Assembly: GCA_964615375.1 (NCBI GenBank)
Contig: CAZTOW010000026.1
Coordinates: 72,496 to 136,495, forward strand
Length of the DNA stretch: 64,000 nucleotides
From: CAZKWG01 sp964615375
GTDB taxonomy: Bacteria; Myxococcota_A; UBA796; CAZKWG01
Direction of reading: 5' to 3'
Part shown: positions 26,231 through 34,173 of the stretch, in pieces
Numbering within the stretch: the stretch's first letter is position 1
Layout of the letters: the number at the start of each line of letters is the position of its first letter
The notes under the pieces: model-generated
Told to the model about the DNA's origin: nothing
What the model saw: only the letters and a program-made list of their open reading frames with translations
The model's database searches: none
Translations under genes and position numbers: made by a program

Positions 26231-27282
26231 CGCGGGACCCCGACCTTGCCCAGCACGTCGGCGACGTAGGCGTGACCGGTCTCGTCCCCGGTCACCATGA
26301 GGCGGTGAGACAGGACGTCCGCCGCCACCTTCTGCACGTCGCCGGGGCTGGCGTAGTCCCGACCCTCGCTGAGCGCCTGGGCCTGGGCCACGCGCGCCAG
26401 CATGAGCACCGCGCGCGGGCTCGGCGGCGCCAGCACCCGGCTGTCCCCGCGGATGTGGGTGGCGATGGAGACGATGTAGCTCTTGGTGGCCTCGCCCATG
26501 AAGACCTGGGGGACCATGCTCTGCCAGCTGAGGAAGCGCGCGCGGTCGATGACCGGCTTGAGGTCCAGCACGGGCGGGCGCTCGGCCAGGTGCAGGTCGA
26601 GCATCTCCATCTCCGCCTCGGGCGGGGGGAAGCCCATGGAGAGCTGCATGGTGAAGCGGTCCATCTGCGCGGCGGGCAGGGCGTAGGTCCCGTCGTGGTC
26701 GAGCGGGTTCATGGTCGCCAGCACCTGGAAGGGCGGGGGCAGGACGTGGGTGCGGCCCTCGACGGTGACCTGACCCTCGGCCATGACCTCCAGCAGCGCG
26801 CTCTGGCTCTTGGGCGTGGCGCGGTTGATCTCATCGGCCAGCAGGATGTGGGTGAAGACCGGGCCCGGCTGGAACTCGAAGACCTTGGTGCGCAGGTTGA
26901 AGACGTTGGTGCCCGTGATGTCCATGGGCAGCAGGTCGGGCGTGAACTGGATGCGCCGGAATTCGCAGGCCACGCTCGCCGCGATGGCCCGCGCCAGCAT
27001 GGTCTTGCCCGTGCCCGGAACGTCCTTCAGCAGGACGTGGCCGCGGGCCGTCATGCACAGCAGCACCTTGCGCACCACGTCGTCCTTGCCGCGGATCACG
27101 CGGGCGACGTTGCTCAGCACGCTCTGAAACTCCGCCTGGAAGGCTCGGACCCGCGCGGCGCGGTCGGCGTCGGGCGCGCCCGGGGCGGCGGCGGGGGCGG
27201 CGGGGGACGGGGCGGCGGCGCGGGCGCCGGGCGGCGGGGCCCAGGCGGCGGCGGGGGCCTGAGGGGGCTTCGAGTCGCTCAC
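26227..27282 (-). CDS. MoxR-family AAA+ ATPase
   Basis: A 351-residue AAA+ ATPase of the MoxR group. An unusual Ala/Pro-rich N-terminal 40 residues precede the core. Walker A is DVPGTGKT (about 87-94), Walker B is ILLADEINR (about 146-154), and sensor 1 is ATMNPLDHDGTY. MoxR ATPases act as chaperones that load cofactors or remodel partners holding vWA domains, here most likely the DUF58 protein. I start it at GTG 27282, which forms a GTGA overlap with the stop of the TerB-like gene; the much longer open frame upstream is noncoding shadow. Confidence 0.92.
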   Translation of the reverse strand: MSDSKPPQAPAAAWAPPPGARAAAPSPAAPAAAPGAPDADRAARVRAFQAEFQSVLSNVARVIRGKDDVVRKVLLCMTARGHVLLKDVPGTGKTMLARAIAASVACEFRRIQFTPDLLPMDITGTNVFNLRTKVFEFQPGPVFTHILLADEINRATPKSQSALLEVMAEGQVTVEGRTHVLPPPFQVLATMNPLDHDGTYALPAAQMDRFTMQLSMGFPPPEAEMEMLDLHLAERPPVLDLKPVIDRARFLSWQSMVPQVFMGEATKSYIVSIATHIRGDSRVLAPPSPRAVLMLARVAQAQALSEGRDYASPGDVQKVAADVLSHRLMVTGDETGHAYVADVLGKVGVPR

Positions 27283-28118
27283 GGGTTCTCCACGACGAAG
27301 AGGCGCTTCAGCGAGGTCCAGGCGCGGCGGGCGAGCGGCGCGTGGCGGGCGGCCTCGCGGGCGTCGAGCGCCTCGAGGCGGGAGATGGGGAAGGCCCAGG
27401 CGCGGGCGAGCTCGCGCAGCATGCGCCACTCGCTCTCGTCGCGCTGCCCGTCGCTCCAGACCAGTCGAACCATGGCCGCCATCCAGGGCCCGGGGTCCTC
27501 GGGTCGGCCGAGCTCCATGGGACGCCAGAGGCGCAGGTCCGCGTCGCTCAGCGGCGGCAGCCCCGCGCGGTCGAGCACACGATCGGCGCTGGCCCGCTCC
27601 CCCGGGCGCAGGGACCCGTCGGCCAGCAGCACGCTGGCCAGCGCGCGCGCCGCAGAGAACGGAGCGGGCCCTGGGGCTTGGACGTCCGGGGCCGGGCCCG
27701 CATTCGAGGAGACCGGAGGCTCGGGCGTCGCCCGCGGTCCGCTCTCCGCCGCCGCGCCGGACATCCCGCCGAAGAGCCACGCCAGGACGTCGAAATTCGT
27801 GGAGACCGGCTCCCGCGCCACCAGCCGCGCCGCGACCTCCGCCGCGCCGAGCCCGCCCATGCTGCCCTCGCAGAAGCGCTCGAGGTCGGGCTCCCCCTCC
27901 TCCTGCGCCCAGCGCGCCAGCATGACCCGCGCCTCCTCCTCCGTCCCTGGCGCCCTGCCCTCGCGCACCACGCTGCCCAGCCGGAGCTCGTGCAGGCAGA
28001 GCCGGCACCGCGCCACCACCGCGACCCCCCGCGCCCGCGCCGGATCCACGAGCTCGACCACCGCCCCCTCCACGAGGCAGATCGGGCAGTCGCTCAGGAT
28101 CTCGAAGGCGTCGGCCAT
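27279..28118 (-). CDS. Zinc-ribbon and TerB-like domain protein
   Basis: A 279-residue protein. The N-terminus has two CXXC pairs (CPIC and CRLC, about residues 11-45) that probably bind zinc. The C-terminal 110 residues have the TerB/tellurite-resistance outline (LASVLLADGSLRPGE and VRLVWSDGQRDESEWRML), with the repeated acidic D-G...E pattern that binds metal in TerB. It is the first gene of a four-gene overlap-coupled operon with MoxR, DUF58 and a membrane protein, so it may serve as a metal-sensing or adaptor subunit. I chose ATG 28118, as residues upstream are Pro/Arg-rich shadow. A sigma54-like element lies about 35 bases upstream. Confidence 0.75.
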   Translation of the reverse strand: MADAFEILSDCPICLVEGAVVELVDPARARGVAVVARCRLCLHELRLGSVVREGRAPGTEEEARVMLARWAQEEGEPDLERFCEGSMGGLGAAEVAARLVAREPVSTNFDVLAWLFGGMSGAAAESGPRATPEPPVSSNAGPAPDVQAPGPAPFSAARALASVLLADGSLRPGERASADRVLDRAGLPPLSDADLRLWRPMELGRPEDPGPWMAAMVRLVWSDGQRDESEWRMLRELARAWAFPISRLEALDAREAARHAPLARRAWTSLKRLFVVENP

Positions 28119-28149
28119 GGTCCAGAACCAGAGCACGGGGGGCGCGACC

Positions 28150-28166
28150 GTGCAAGCCCTGTGCAA
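28150..28166 (-). promoter_or_regulatory. Sigma54-like -24/-12 element before the TerB-MoxR operon
   Basis: Read on the minus strand, TTGCAC-AGGGC-TTGCAC matches the sigma54 pattern TGGCAC-N5-TTGCA, with one deviation (TG for GG at -24). The predicted start site near 28141 would leave a leader of about 23 bases before ATG 28118. The same bases also form a direct repeat GTGCAAGC with an 11-bp period on the plus strand, so a repressor or activator site is an alternative. Confidence 0.3.
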
Positions 28167-28221
28167 GCTCGGACGGGCGAGCGGCACGCGAAGGAGGTAG
28201 AGTCTGAGCAAAGGAGTCCGA

Positions 28222-30090
28222 ATGCCCAGGCTTCGCCTCTGTTGGCTCCCCCTCCTGGCCGGCTGCGGCGCCGAGACCGCCGGCCCCGCTCCCCAGCTCG
28301 ACGGCGAGGGGTTCTTCGGCGCGCCCTGGCCGGACGACGCCCGACGGGTGGACGGGCTCCTGGACCTGGACGGCTTCCCCGGGACCGGGACCTTCCCCAT
28401 CCTGGACAAGTACCTGGCCATCGCCGCGACCCTGGACGGCTTCGGCACCAACGCGCCCCTCTACGTGCCCTTCGAGGGGCCCCTGGACGCGGACCTGCTG
28501 CCGGACGCGGCGACGAGCGAGACCCTGGACTCGCCCGTGCTGCTGGTGAACGTGGACCCCCACAGCCCCGGCCGGGGCGAGCTGGTGCCCTTCTCCTGGG
28601 ATCTGGAGGTGGAGGGCACGAGCTGGCAGCCGGCCAACCTGCTGGCCATCCAGCCGGTCTGGGGCTTCCCGCTCCGCGCCTCCACCACCTACGCCGTGGT
28701 CGTGCGGACCAGCCTCGCCAGCCCGGCGGAGGGCTTCGCGGGCGCGCTGGACCCCCTGGACCCGCGCTACCCCGACTACGCGGACGTGGCGGAGACGCTG
28801 GAGGCCCTCGGCGTCCCAGTGGAGGAGGTGGCGCTGGCCACGCGCTTCACCACCCAGGACCCGGCGGACGAGATGCGGCGGATCGCCGCGGTCATCCAGC
28901 GAGACCTGCCCACCCCGCCCCTGGATCAGGCGCTCTCGGCCTGGGACGAGAACGGCTGGTACACCGCCTACGAGGGCACCGCGCGCATCCCGAGCTGGCA
29001 GCACGGGGACAAGCCCTACTTCTCCGAGGGCGGCGGCTTCCGCTTCACCGAGGACGGCACCCCCACCCTGGCCGGCTGGGAGGACGTGCTGTTCACGTTC
29101 ACGGTGCCCGTGGACGCCGATCAGCCCGAGGGCGGCTGGCCCGTGGTGCTCAACGCCCACGGGACCGGGGGCGACGACCGCAGCCACGCCGACGGCTCGC
29201 GCCTCTGTCCGGCGGCGGTGCTGGCCCGAGAGGGGGCGGCGATCCTGGAGATCGCCCAGCCGCTGCACGGCGACCGCGGCACCGGGATCGACCCCACGCT
29301 GGTCAGCTTCAACTTCCTGAACCCCGAGAGCGCCCGCGCCACCTTCCGCCAGGGCTCGCTGGACCTGGTCTACCTGGCCCGCCTGCTCACGGCCCGGCAG
29401 CACTGCTTCGACGTGGGCGGGCGCAAGCCGGCCTGCACGGACCCCACGAAGATCGCCTTCCTCGGCCACTCCCAGGGCGGGATCACCGGCGCCATGGCCG
29501 CCCCCTTCTGGCGAGGTCAGATCCACGCCGCCGTCTTCTCCGGGGCCGGCGGCGGGCTGAGCATCACGATGCTGCAGCGCGACACCACCGAGTTCGACAT
29601 CAACGCCCTGCTGTCCGATCAGCTCGATCTCACGCTGGACGAGCTCGACCTGCACCACCCGCTGGTGGCCCTCATCCAGACCCTGTCGGAGGTCACCGAC
29701 CCGCTCAACTACGGGCGCTACTGGGTGGAGGAGCCGGTGGAGGACGAGGCCGTGCCGCTGGACGTGCTGATGACCGAGGGCACCCTCGACCAGTACACGC
29801 CGCCGCCCACGATTGAGGCCCTCGCCGGCTCCGCCGGGCTGCCCGCGCTCGACCCGATGGTGCAGGAGGCGGAGGTCGCCACGCTGCGCGGCCTCGGGCC
29901 CCAGGATCTCCCGGCCGAGGGCAACCTGCGCGCCTGGGACGACACGGAGGTCACCGGCGGCCTCGCCCAGTACGAGGGCGAGGACCACTTCCCCATCTTC
30001 GAGCTCTCGGACGCCGCGCGCCTGTACCGGGACTTCCTGCTCAGCTCGCTGGACGGGGACGCCCCCGTCCTGGAGCAGCAGGCCGACTAG
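28222..30090 (+). CDS. Lipoprotein alpha/beta hydrolase
   Basis: A 622-residue outer-membrane or periplasmic lipoprotein: a short signal ending in LLAGC puts the lipidated Cys near residue 15. From about residue 300 on there is an alpha/beta-hydrolase fold with an oxyanion-type segment VVLNAHGTGG and the nucleophile elbow GHSQGG; an acidic residue and His occur near the end (GEDHFPIFE). It resembles the large Myxococcota lipoprotein hydrolases or lipases of unknown substrate. AAGGAG is five bases before ATG 28222. It is divergent from the TerB-like operon. Its stop codon overlaps that of the convergent hydrolase-like gene (the tetranucleotide CTAG, 30087-30090). Confidence 0.8.
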   Translation: MPRLRLCWLPLLAGCGAETAGPAPQLDGEGFFGAPWPDDARRVDGLLDLDGFPGTGTFPILDKYLAIAATLDGFGTNAPLYVPFEGPLDADLLPDAATSETLDSPVLLVNVDPHSPGRGELVPFSWDLEVEGTSWQPANLLAIQPVWGFPLRASTTYAVVVRTSLASPAEGFAGALDPLDPRYPDYADVAETLEALGVPVEEVALATRFTTQDPADEMRRIAAVIQRDLPTPPLDQALSAWDENGWYTAYEGTARIPSWQHGDKPYFSEGGGFRFTEDGTPTLAGWEDVLFTFTVPVDADQPEGGWPVVLNAHGTGGDDRSHADGSRLCPAAVLAREGAAILEIAQPLHGDRGTGIDPTLVSFNFLNPESARATFRQGSLDLVYLARLLTARQHCFDVGGRKPACTDPTKIAFLGHSQGGITGAMAAPFWRGQIHAAVFSGAGGGLSITMLQRDTTEFDINALLSDQLDLTLDELDLHHPLVALIQTLSEVTDPLNYGRYWVEEPVEDEAVPLDVLMTEGTLDQYTPPPTIEALAGSAGLPALDPMVQEAEVATLRGLGPQDLPAEGNLRAWDDTEVTGGLAQYEGEDHFPIFELSDAARLYRDFLLSSLDGDAPVLEQQAD

Positions 30091-30965
30091 ACGTCGTAGT
30101 CGCCCTCTTCCGGCGTCGGGTGCCCGTCGGGGATCCCGCTGGGGAGGGGGAGCTCGAAGTGCTCGCAGGTGTAGCGGCACACCGAGAGCGGGCGATCCTC
30201 CACCGACTGGTAGCCGACGTTGGGGATCTGCTTGAGCTTGATGACCTCGACCTCGGTGTCCAGCTTCTTGCCGATGTCCACGGGCTGGATGCGGTCGTTG
30301 TAGCCCCAGATCACGATGCTGGGGACGCGCAGCGCGCCGATCTCGGAGGCCAGCCCGGTGTCCATGTCGGTCAGCAGCGACTTCCAGAGGGCCAGGCGCG
30401 CGCCGGGGCGGGAGAGCGTGGTGAGGATGGGGTCCATCACCTCGTCGGTGACCCGCAGGGGCTCGTGGAAGTGCGAGCCCAGCAGCAGCGCGCGGAGCTG
30501 CTCCTTCTTGAAGAAGCGCTCGAAGTAGACCCGACCGAGCGCGGAGCGCACGACGAGCTTCGCCCGCAGGCCCGCCTTGGGCGTGGCGTGGATGCTCGGG
30601 CTCGCCGCCGCCACGCGCTCGACCCGCTCGGGGTGCTGGAGCGCGATGGCGAAGGCCACCGCCCCGCCGAGCCCGTGACCCAGGAAGCGCACGCGGCGGA
30701 GGCCGAGCTCATCGAGGGCCGCCAGCACGGTGTCGCGGAAGAACGCGAGGTCATAGGCGGCGTCGGGGATGTCCGACTGGCCAAAGCCCGGGAGGTCGAT
30801 GGCGTAGCAGGGGGCGACCGTGGACAGGTAGGGGAAGATGTGGCGCCACTCGTGCGAGGAGCGGAGCCAGCCGTGAAGGAAGACGATGGGCGTCGTCGAG
30901 CCCTCACCGGCCATCTCGACGTGGAGCTGGACGCCGTTCGCCGTGACCCGGCGGACCGTTGCCAT
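30087..30965 (-). CDS. Alpha/beta-hydrolase-fold protein lacking the catalytic Ser and His
   Basis: A 292-residue protein with the full alpha/beta-hydrolase frame: the oxyanion segment FLHGWL, DLPGFGQSD, the elbow FLGHGLGG and the acid loop IVIWGYNDRIQP. The nucleophile position in G-x-S-x-G is Gly98 (GHGLGG) and the usual catalytic GH near the C-terminus is GY (Tyr252). Two of the three catalytic residues are thus gone while the fold is well kept, so it is probably not a Ser hydrolase. It may bind a ligand or a partner. GGGAGG is six bases before ATG 30965. It runs convergent to the lipoprotein hydrolase and overlaps its stop. Confidence 0.82.
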   Translation of the reverse strand: MATVRRVTANGVQLHVEMAGEGSTTPIVFLHGWLRSSHEWRHIFPYLSTVAPCYAIDLPGFGQSDIPDAAYDLAFFRDTVLAALDELGLRRVRFLGHGLGGAVAFAIALQHPERVERVAAASPSIHATPKAGLRAKLVVRSALGRVYFERFFKKEQLRALLLGSHFHEPLRVTDEVMDPILTTLSRPGARLALWKSLLTDMDTGLASEIGALRVPSIVIWGYNDRIQPVDIGKKLDTEVEVIKLKQIPNVGYQSVEDRPLSVCRYTCEHFELPLPSGIPDGHPTPEEGDYDV

Positions 30966-30991
30966 GGAAGACCTCCCAGAGGTGACGGGCA

Positions 30992-31019
30992 AGTATGCCA
31001 TCCTCGGGGCCATGGGCAA
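30992..31019 (-). promoter_or_regulatory. Possible sigma70-type promoter of the hydrolase-fold gene
   Basis: On the minus strand TTGCCC (31019-31014) and CATACT (30997-30992) are separated by 16 bases, each with four of six consensus matches. The initiation site would be about 20 bases before ATG 30965. GGGCAAGT occurs twice here (30988 and 31014), perhaps a regulator site. Confidence 0.3.
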
Positions 31020-31049
31020 GTTAAGCCTGACAAGAAGCTGGGGTGAACC

Positions 31050-31610
31050 GTGAACCTGCTGCTGGGGGTCACCGGCGGAATCGCGGCCTACAAGGCCTGT
31101 GAACTGGCGTCGATGGCGGTCAAGCGCGGACACGCGCTGCGCGTGATCATGACGGCGAACGCGACGCGCTTCGTGGGCCCCGTCAGCTTCGAGGCGCTGA
31201 GCGGACAGCCGGTGATGCTGGACACCTTCGCCGACGGGATGGCGCACATCACGCTGGCGAAGTGGGCCGACGTGCTGTGCGTGGCGCCCGCGAGCGCCAA
31301 CACCCTGGCGAAGATCGCCGTGGGCCTCGCCGACGACGCGCTGAGCACCACGCTCCTCGCCCTGCCGCGGGGCAAGCCGGTCGTGATCGCGCCGGCCATG
31401 AACACCGAGATGTGGTTCAACCCGGTGGTCGAGCGAAACCTGCGCTGGATCGCCGAGCTCGGCCGCTACCGGGTGGTAGAGCCGGTCTCCAAGCGGCTGG
31501 CCTGCGGGGACCTCGGGCCGGGGGGGCTGGCCGAGCCCGCGGACATCCTCAGCGCCTGCGAGGCGGCCTTCGAGGGCTTGCCGACGCCCATCGGGGTGAA
31601 CACTCCTTGA
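31050..31610 (+). CDS. Stand-alone CoaC-type flavoprotein (phosphopantothenoylcysteine decarboxylase)
   Basis: A 186-residue HFCD-family flavoprotein. The FMN-binding start LLLGVTGGIAAYKA, the active-site His region MAHITLAKWAD, the substrate motif PAMNTEMW and the Cys lid RLACGDLGPGGLAEP match CoaC, which decarboxylates 4'-phosphopantothenoylcysteine in coenzyme A synthesis. In most bacteria CoaC is fused to the synthetase CoaB; here the protein ends after the decarboxylase and no CoaB domain follows. CoaB must be elsewhere, or the flavoprotein decarboxylates another thiol-bearing substrate. The start is GTG 31050 with a weak ribosome-binding site. Confidence 0.85.
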   Translation: MNLLLGVTGGIAAYKACELASMAVKRGHALRVIMTANATRFVGPVSFEALSGQPVMLDTFADGMAHITLAKWADVLCVAPASANTLAKIAVGLADDALSTTLLALPRGKPVVIAPAMNTEMWFNPVVERNLRWIAELGRYRVVEPVSKRLACGDLGPGGLAEPADILSACEAAFEGLPTPIGVNTP

Positions 31611-31681
31611 CCGAACCCCGCGCGCGGGGCATCTCCTACCAGGAAGATAGGAATCCCGTGTCCCGCTCGGGGAGAGGCCCC

Positions 31682-32650
31682 ATGTCCCAGCTTCATCCGA
31701 CCCTCCAGGCCACGGAGGGCGAGATTCACCCCTTCGCCGGCGCCACCGGCCTGCTGGCCCGCGTGGGCGAGACGCCCCTGGTCCAGGTCGAGCGCACCGT
31801 CCGCGGGCTGATCCCGCCCGAGGTGGAGATCTGGGCCAAGCTCGAATGGTTCAACCCGGGTGGATCGGTGAAGGACCGCCCGGCGCTGTCGATGGTGCTG
31901 GACGCCGAGCGGCGCGGGGTCCTGAGGCCAGGGATGCGCATCCTGGACGCGAGCTCGGGCAACACGGGGATCGCCTACGCGATGATCGCGGCGGTGCGAG
32001 GCTACGGGGTCACGCTCTGCCTGCCGAAGAACGCCAACGCCGAGCGCAAGCGCACGCTGCGGGCCTACGGCTGCGAGATCGTGGACACCGACCCGCTGCT
32101 GGGCTCGGACGGCGCCATCCTGCGCGCCCGCGAGCTCTACGCCGAGGCCCCCGAGACCTACGCCTACCTCGACCAGTACAACAACGACGCCAACTGGCGC
32201 GCCCACATGCTGACCACCGGCCCCGAGATCTGGCGGGACCTGGGCGGCCAGGTGAGCGCCTGGGTCTCCACGCTGGGCACCTCGGGCTCATTCATGGGGG
32301 TCGCCCGCTACCTGCGCTCGCAGGACCCGCGCGTGCGCTGCGTGGCCGTCCAGCCCGACTCGCCCTTCCACGGGCTCGAGGGGCTCAAGCACATGGAGAC
32401 GGCCATCGTCCCGGGCATCTTCTCGCCGGAGAGCGTAGACGCCGAGCACCTGGGCGCGCCCACGGAGGAGAGCCTGGAGCTGGTGCGCCGGCTGGCCCGC
32501 GAGGACGGGCTCCTGGCCGGCGTCAGCGCGGGGGCCGCCCTCTGGGCCGCCATCCAGGTCGCCAACACGATGGAGCGCGGGCGCGTCGTCACCCTGTTCC
32601 CCGACGGAGGGAGCCGCTATCTCTCCGAGAGCCACGTCTTCGGTCCCTGA
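31682..32650 (+). CDS. CysM/CysK-type cysteine synthase
   Basis: A 322-residue PLP enzyme of the cysteine synthase / cystathionine beta-synthase fold. The Schiff-base lysine is in NPGGSVKDR, the substrate loop is SSGNTGIAY, and the end has PDGGSRYLSE. The next genes are a MoaD/ThiS-like carrier and a MoeZ-like E1, the gene set of the M. tuberculosis CysM-CysO route, in which O-phosphoserine reacts with a protein thiocarboxylate. I infer that route here; use of O-acetylserine and sulfide is the alternative. The upstream frame is open, but GGGAGAGG before ATG 31682 marks the start. A CCCCGCG palindrome precedes it at 31616-31629. Confidence 0.85.
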   Translation: MSQLHPTLQATEGEIHPFAGATGLLARVGETPLVQVERTVRGLIPPEVEIWAKLEWFNPGGSVKDRPALSMVLDAERRGVLRPGMRILDASSGNTGIAYAMIAAVRGYGVTLCLPKNANAERKRTLRAYGCEIVDTDPLLGSDGAILRARELYAEAPETYAYLDQYNNDANWRAHMLTTGPEIWRDLGGQVSAWVSTLGTSGSFMGVARYLRSQDPRVRCVAVQPDSPFHGLEGLKHMETAIVPGIFSPESVDAEHLGAPTEESLELVRRLAREDGLLAGVSAGAALWAAIQVANTMERGRVVTLFPDGGSRYLSESHVFGP

Positions 32651-32677
32651 TCCTGGTTCCCTGATTCTGGAGGGTTC

Positions 32678-32962
32678 ATGCCTGTCAAGATCGCCATCCC
32701 GACCGCGCTCCGCGCCTACGTCGGCGGCGCCGCCGTGGTCGAGGTGGAGGGCGACACGGTCGCCAGCGCGCTGGGGGCGCTCACCACCGCGCACCCGAAG
32801 CTGTCCAGCAACCTGCGCGACAGCAGCGGCAAGCTCCGCAGCTTCGTCAACGTCTACCTGAACGACGAGGACGTGCGCTTCCTGCCGGGCAAGGAGGAGC
32901 ACGCCGTCCGCGAGGGCGACCTGCTGACCATCGTGCCCTCCATCGCCGGGGGTGCCCTGTGA
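32678..32962 (+). CDS. MoaD/ThiS-family sulfur carrier (CysO-like) with residues after the GlyGly
   Basis: A 94-residue beta-grasp protein (MPVKIAIPTALRAYVGG at the start; VNVYLNDEDVRFLPG in the middle; LLTIVPSIAGGAL at the end). MoaD, ThiS and CysO end in Gly-Gly, which is adenylated and turned into a thiocarboxylate. Here Ala93-Leu94 follow the Gly91-Gly92 pair, so the carrier must be trimmed by a protease before activation, as QbsE is by QbsD in Pseudomonas. No JAMM protease gene is in the window. Its TGA overlaps the GTG of the E1-like gene. Confidence 0.85.
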   Translation: MPVKIAIPTALRAYVGGAAVVEVEGDTVASALGALTTAHPKLSSNLRDSSGKLRSFVNVYLNDEDVRFLPGKEEHAVREGDLLTIVPSIAGGAL

Positions 32963-34110
32963 GCCTGCCCGAGCTGGACACAGCGGACTACGCCCGCTAT
33001 TCGCGCCACCTGATCCTGGAGGAGGTGGGCGTCGAGGGGCAGCGGCGCCTGAAGGGCTCGAGCGTGCTCTGCGTGGGCACGGGCGGGCTGGGCAGCCCGC
33101 TGCTGCTCTACCTGGCGGCGGCGGGGGTGGGGCGCATCGGCATCGTGGACTTCGACGTGGTCGACGAGTCCAACCTCCAGCGCCAGATCATCCACGGCTC
33201 CGGCGCGGTGGGCCGCCCCAAGCTGGAGAGCGCCCGCGCCCGCATCCTGGACCTGAACCCGCGCTGCCAGGTCGACCTGTACCCGGTGGCCCTGCAGAGC
33301 GACAACGCGCTGGAGATCCTGCGCCCCTACGACGTGGTCGTGGACGGCACGGACAATTTCCCCACGCGCTACCTGGTCAACGACGCCTGCGTGCTGCTGG
33401 GCAAGCCGAACGTCTACGGCTCGATCTTCAAGTTCGAGGGCCAGGCGAGCGTCTTCAACTACCAGGACGGCCCGAATTACCGCGACCTCTACCCGGAGCC
33501 GCCGCCCCCGGGGCTGGTGCCCTCCTGCGCCGAGGGCGGGGTGCTGGGCATCCTGCCCGGCGTCATCGGCTGCATCCAGGCGACCGAGACCATCAAGATC
33601 CTGCTGGGCAAGGGCACGACCCTGTCCGGGCGGCTCCTGCTCTACGACGCGCTCCACATGCGCTTCCGCGAGCTCAAGGTGCGCCGGGACCCGGACGCGC
33701 CGAAGATCACCGGGCTCATCGACTACCTGCAGTTCTGTGGTGTGCCGCACGCGGGCGAGGGCGCCCGACCGGAGGAGAACATGGAAGGCTTCCTGAGGAT
33801 GAGCGTCCAGGACGCGAAGCGGAAGATGGACGAGGGCTGGAAACCCTTCGTGCTGGACGTGCGCAAGCCGCACGAGGCGGAGATCGCGAAGCTGGGCTTC
33901 GCCGACCTCCTTCAGCCGCACGAGGAGGTGGCGCAGGTCGCCCACCTGCTCCCGCGCGACCGCGAGATCCTCATCCACTGCAAGATGGGCGGGCGCTCGG
34001 CCAAAGCCGCCGCGACCCTGGTGGAGCTGGGCTTCACCAACGTCATCAACCTGGAGGGCGGGATCACCGCCTGGTCCAAGGAGATCGACCCGAGCATCCC
34101 GACCTACTGA
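32959..34110 (+). CDS. MoeZ-like E1 activating enzyme with rhodanese domain
   Basis: A 383-residue protein. Residues 1-265 form a ThiF/MoeB-type adenylating domain with the nucleotide loop GTGGLGSP (40-47), the R-finger region ESNLQRQ and Cys191 in PSCAEGG. The two CXXC zinc pairs of MoeB are not seen. Residues 275-383 form a rhodanese with active-site Cys341 (HCKMGGRS). Such proteins adenylate the C-terminal Gly of a sulfur carrier and load sulfur onto it. It overlaps the carrier gene as GTGA and follows the cysteine synthase, so its substrate is most likely the CysO-like protein. MoaD or a thiouridylation carrier is possible too. Confidence 0.9.
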   Translation: MSLPELDTADYARYSRHLILEEVGVEGQRRLKGSSVLCVGTGGLGSPLLLYLAAAGVGRIGIVDFDVVDESNLQRQIIHGSGAVGRPKLESARARILDLNPRCQVDLYPVALQSDNALEILRPYDVVVDGTDNFPTRYLVNDACVLLGKPNVYGSIFKFEGQASVFNYQDGPNYRDLYPEPPPPGLVPSCAEGGVLGILPGVIGCIQATETIKILLGKGTTLSGRLLLYDALHMRFRELKVRRDPDAPKITGLIDYLQFCGVPHAGEGARPEENMEGFLRMSVQDAKRKMDEGWKPFVLDVRKPHEAEIAKLGFADLLQPHEEVAQVAHLLPRDREILIHCKMGGRSAKAAATLVELGFTNVINLEGGITAWSKEIDPSIPTY

Positions 34111-34139
34111 GCGTCGCTCGGGTCCGGTTGCCGCGGATG

Positions 34140-34148
34140 TGCTAGACT
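34140..34148 (+). promoter_or_regulatory. Possible extended -10 promoter
   Basis: TGC-TAGACT forms an extended -10 element 25 bases before ATG 34174. No good -35 hexamer is seen. It would start the operon of the acyltransferase-domain gene and its lipoprotein neighbours. Confidence 0.3.
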
Positions 34149-34173
34149 CGGCCCCTTCGAGGGAGATCCGGTC

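Noticed and set aside
26227..30180. A 1317-residue minus-strand open frame running upstream of moxR
   Set aside because: It lies over the TerB-like gene and the lipoprotein hydrolase. Only the last 351 residues have family motifs, and GTG 27282 with a GTGA overlap is a natural start.
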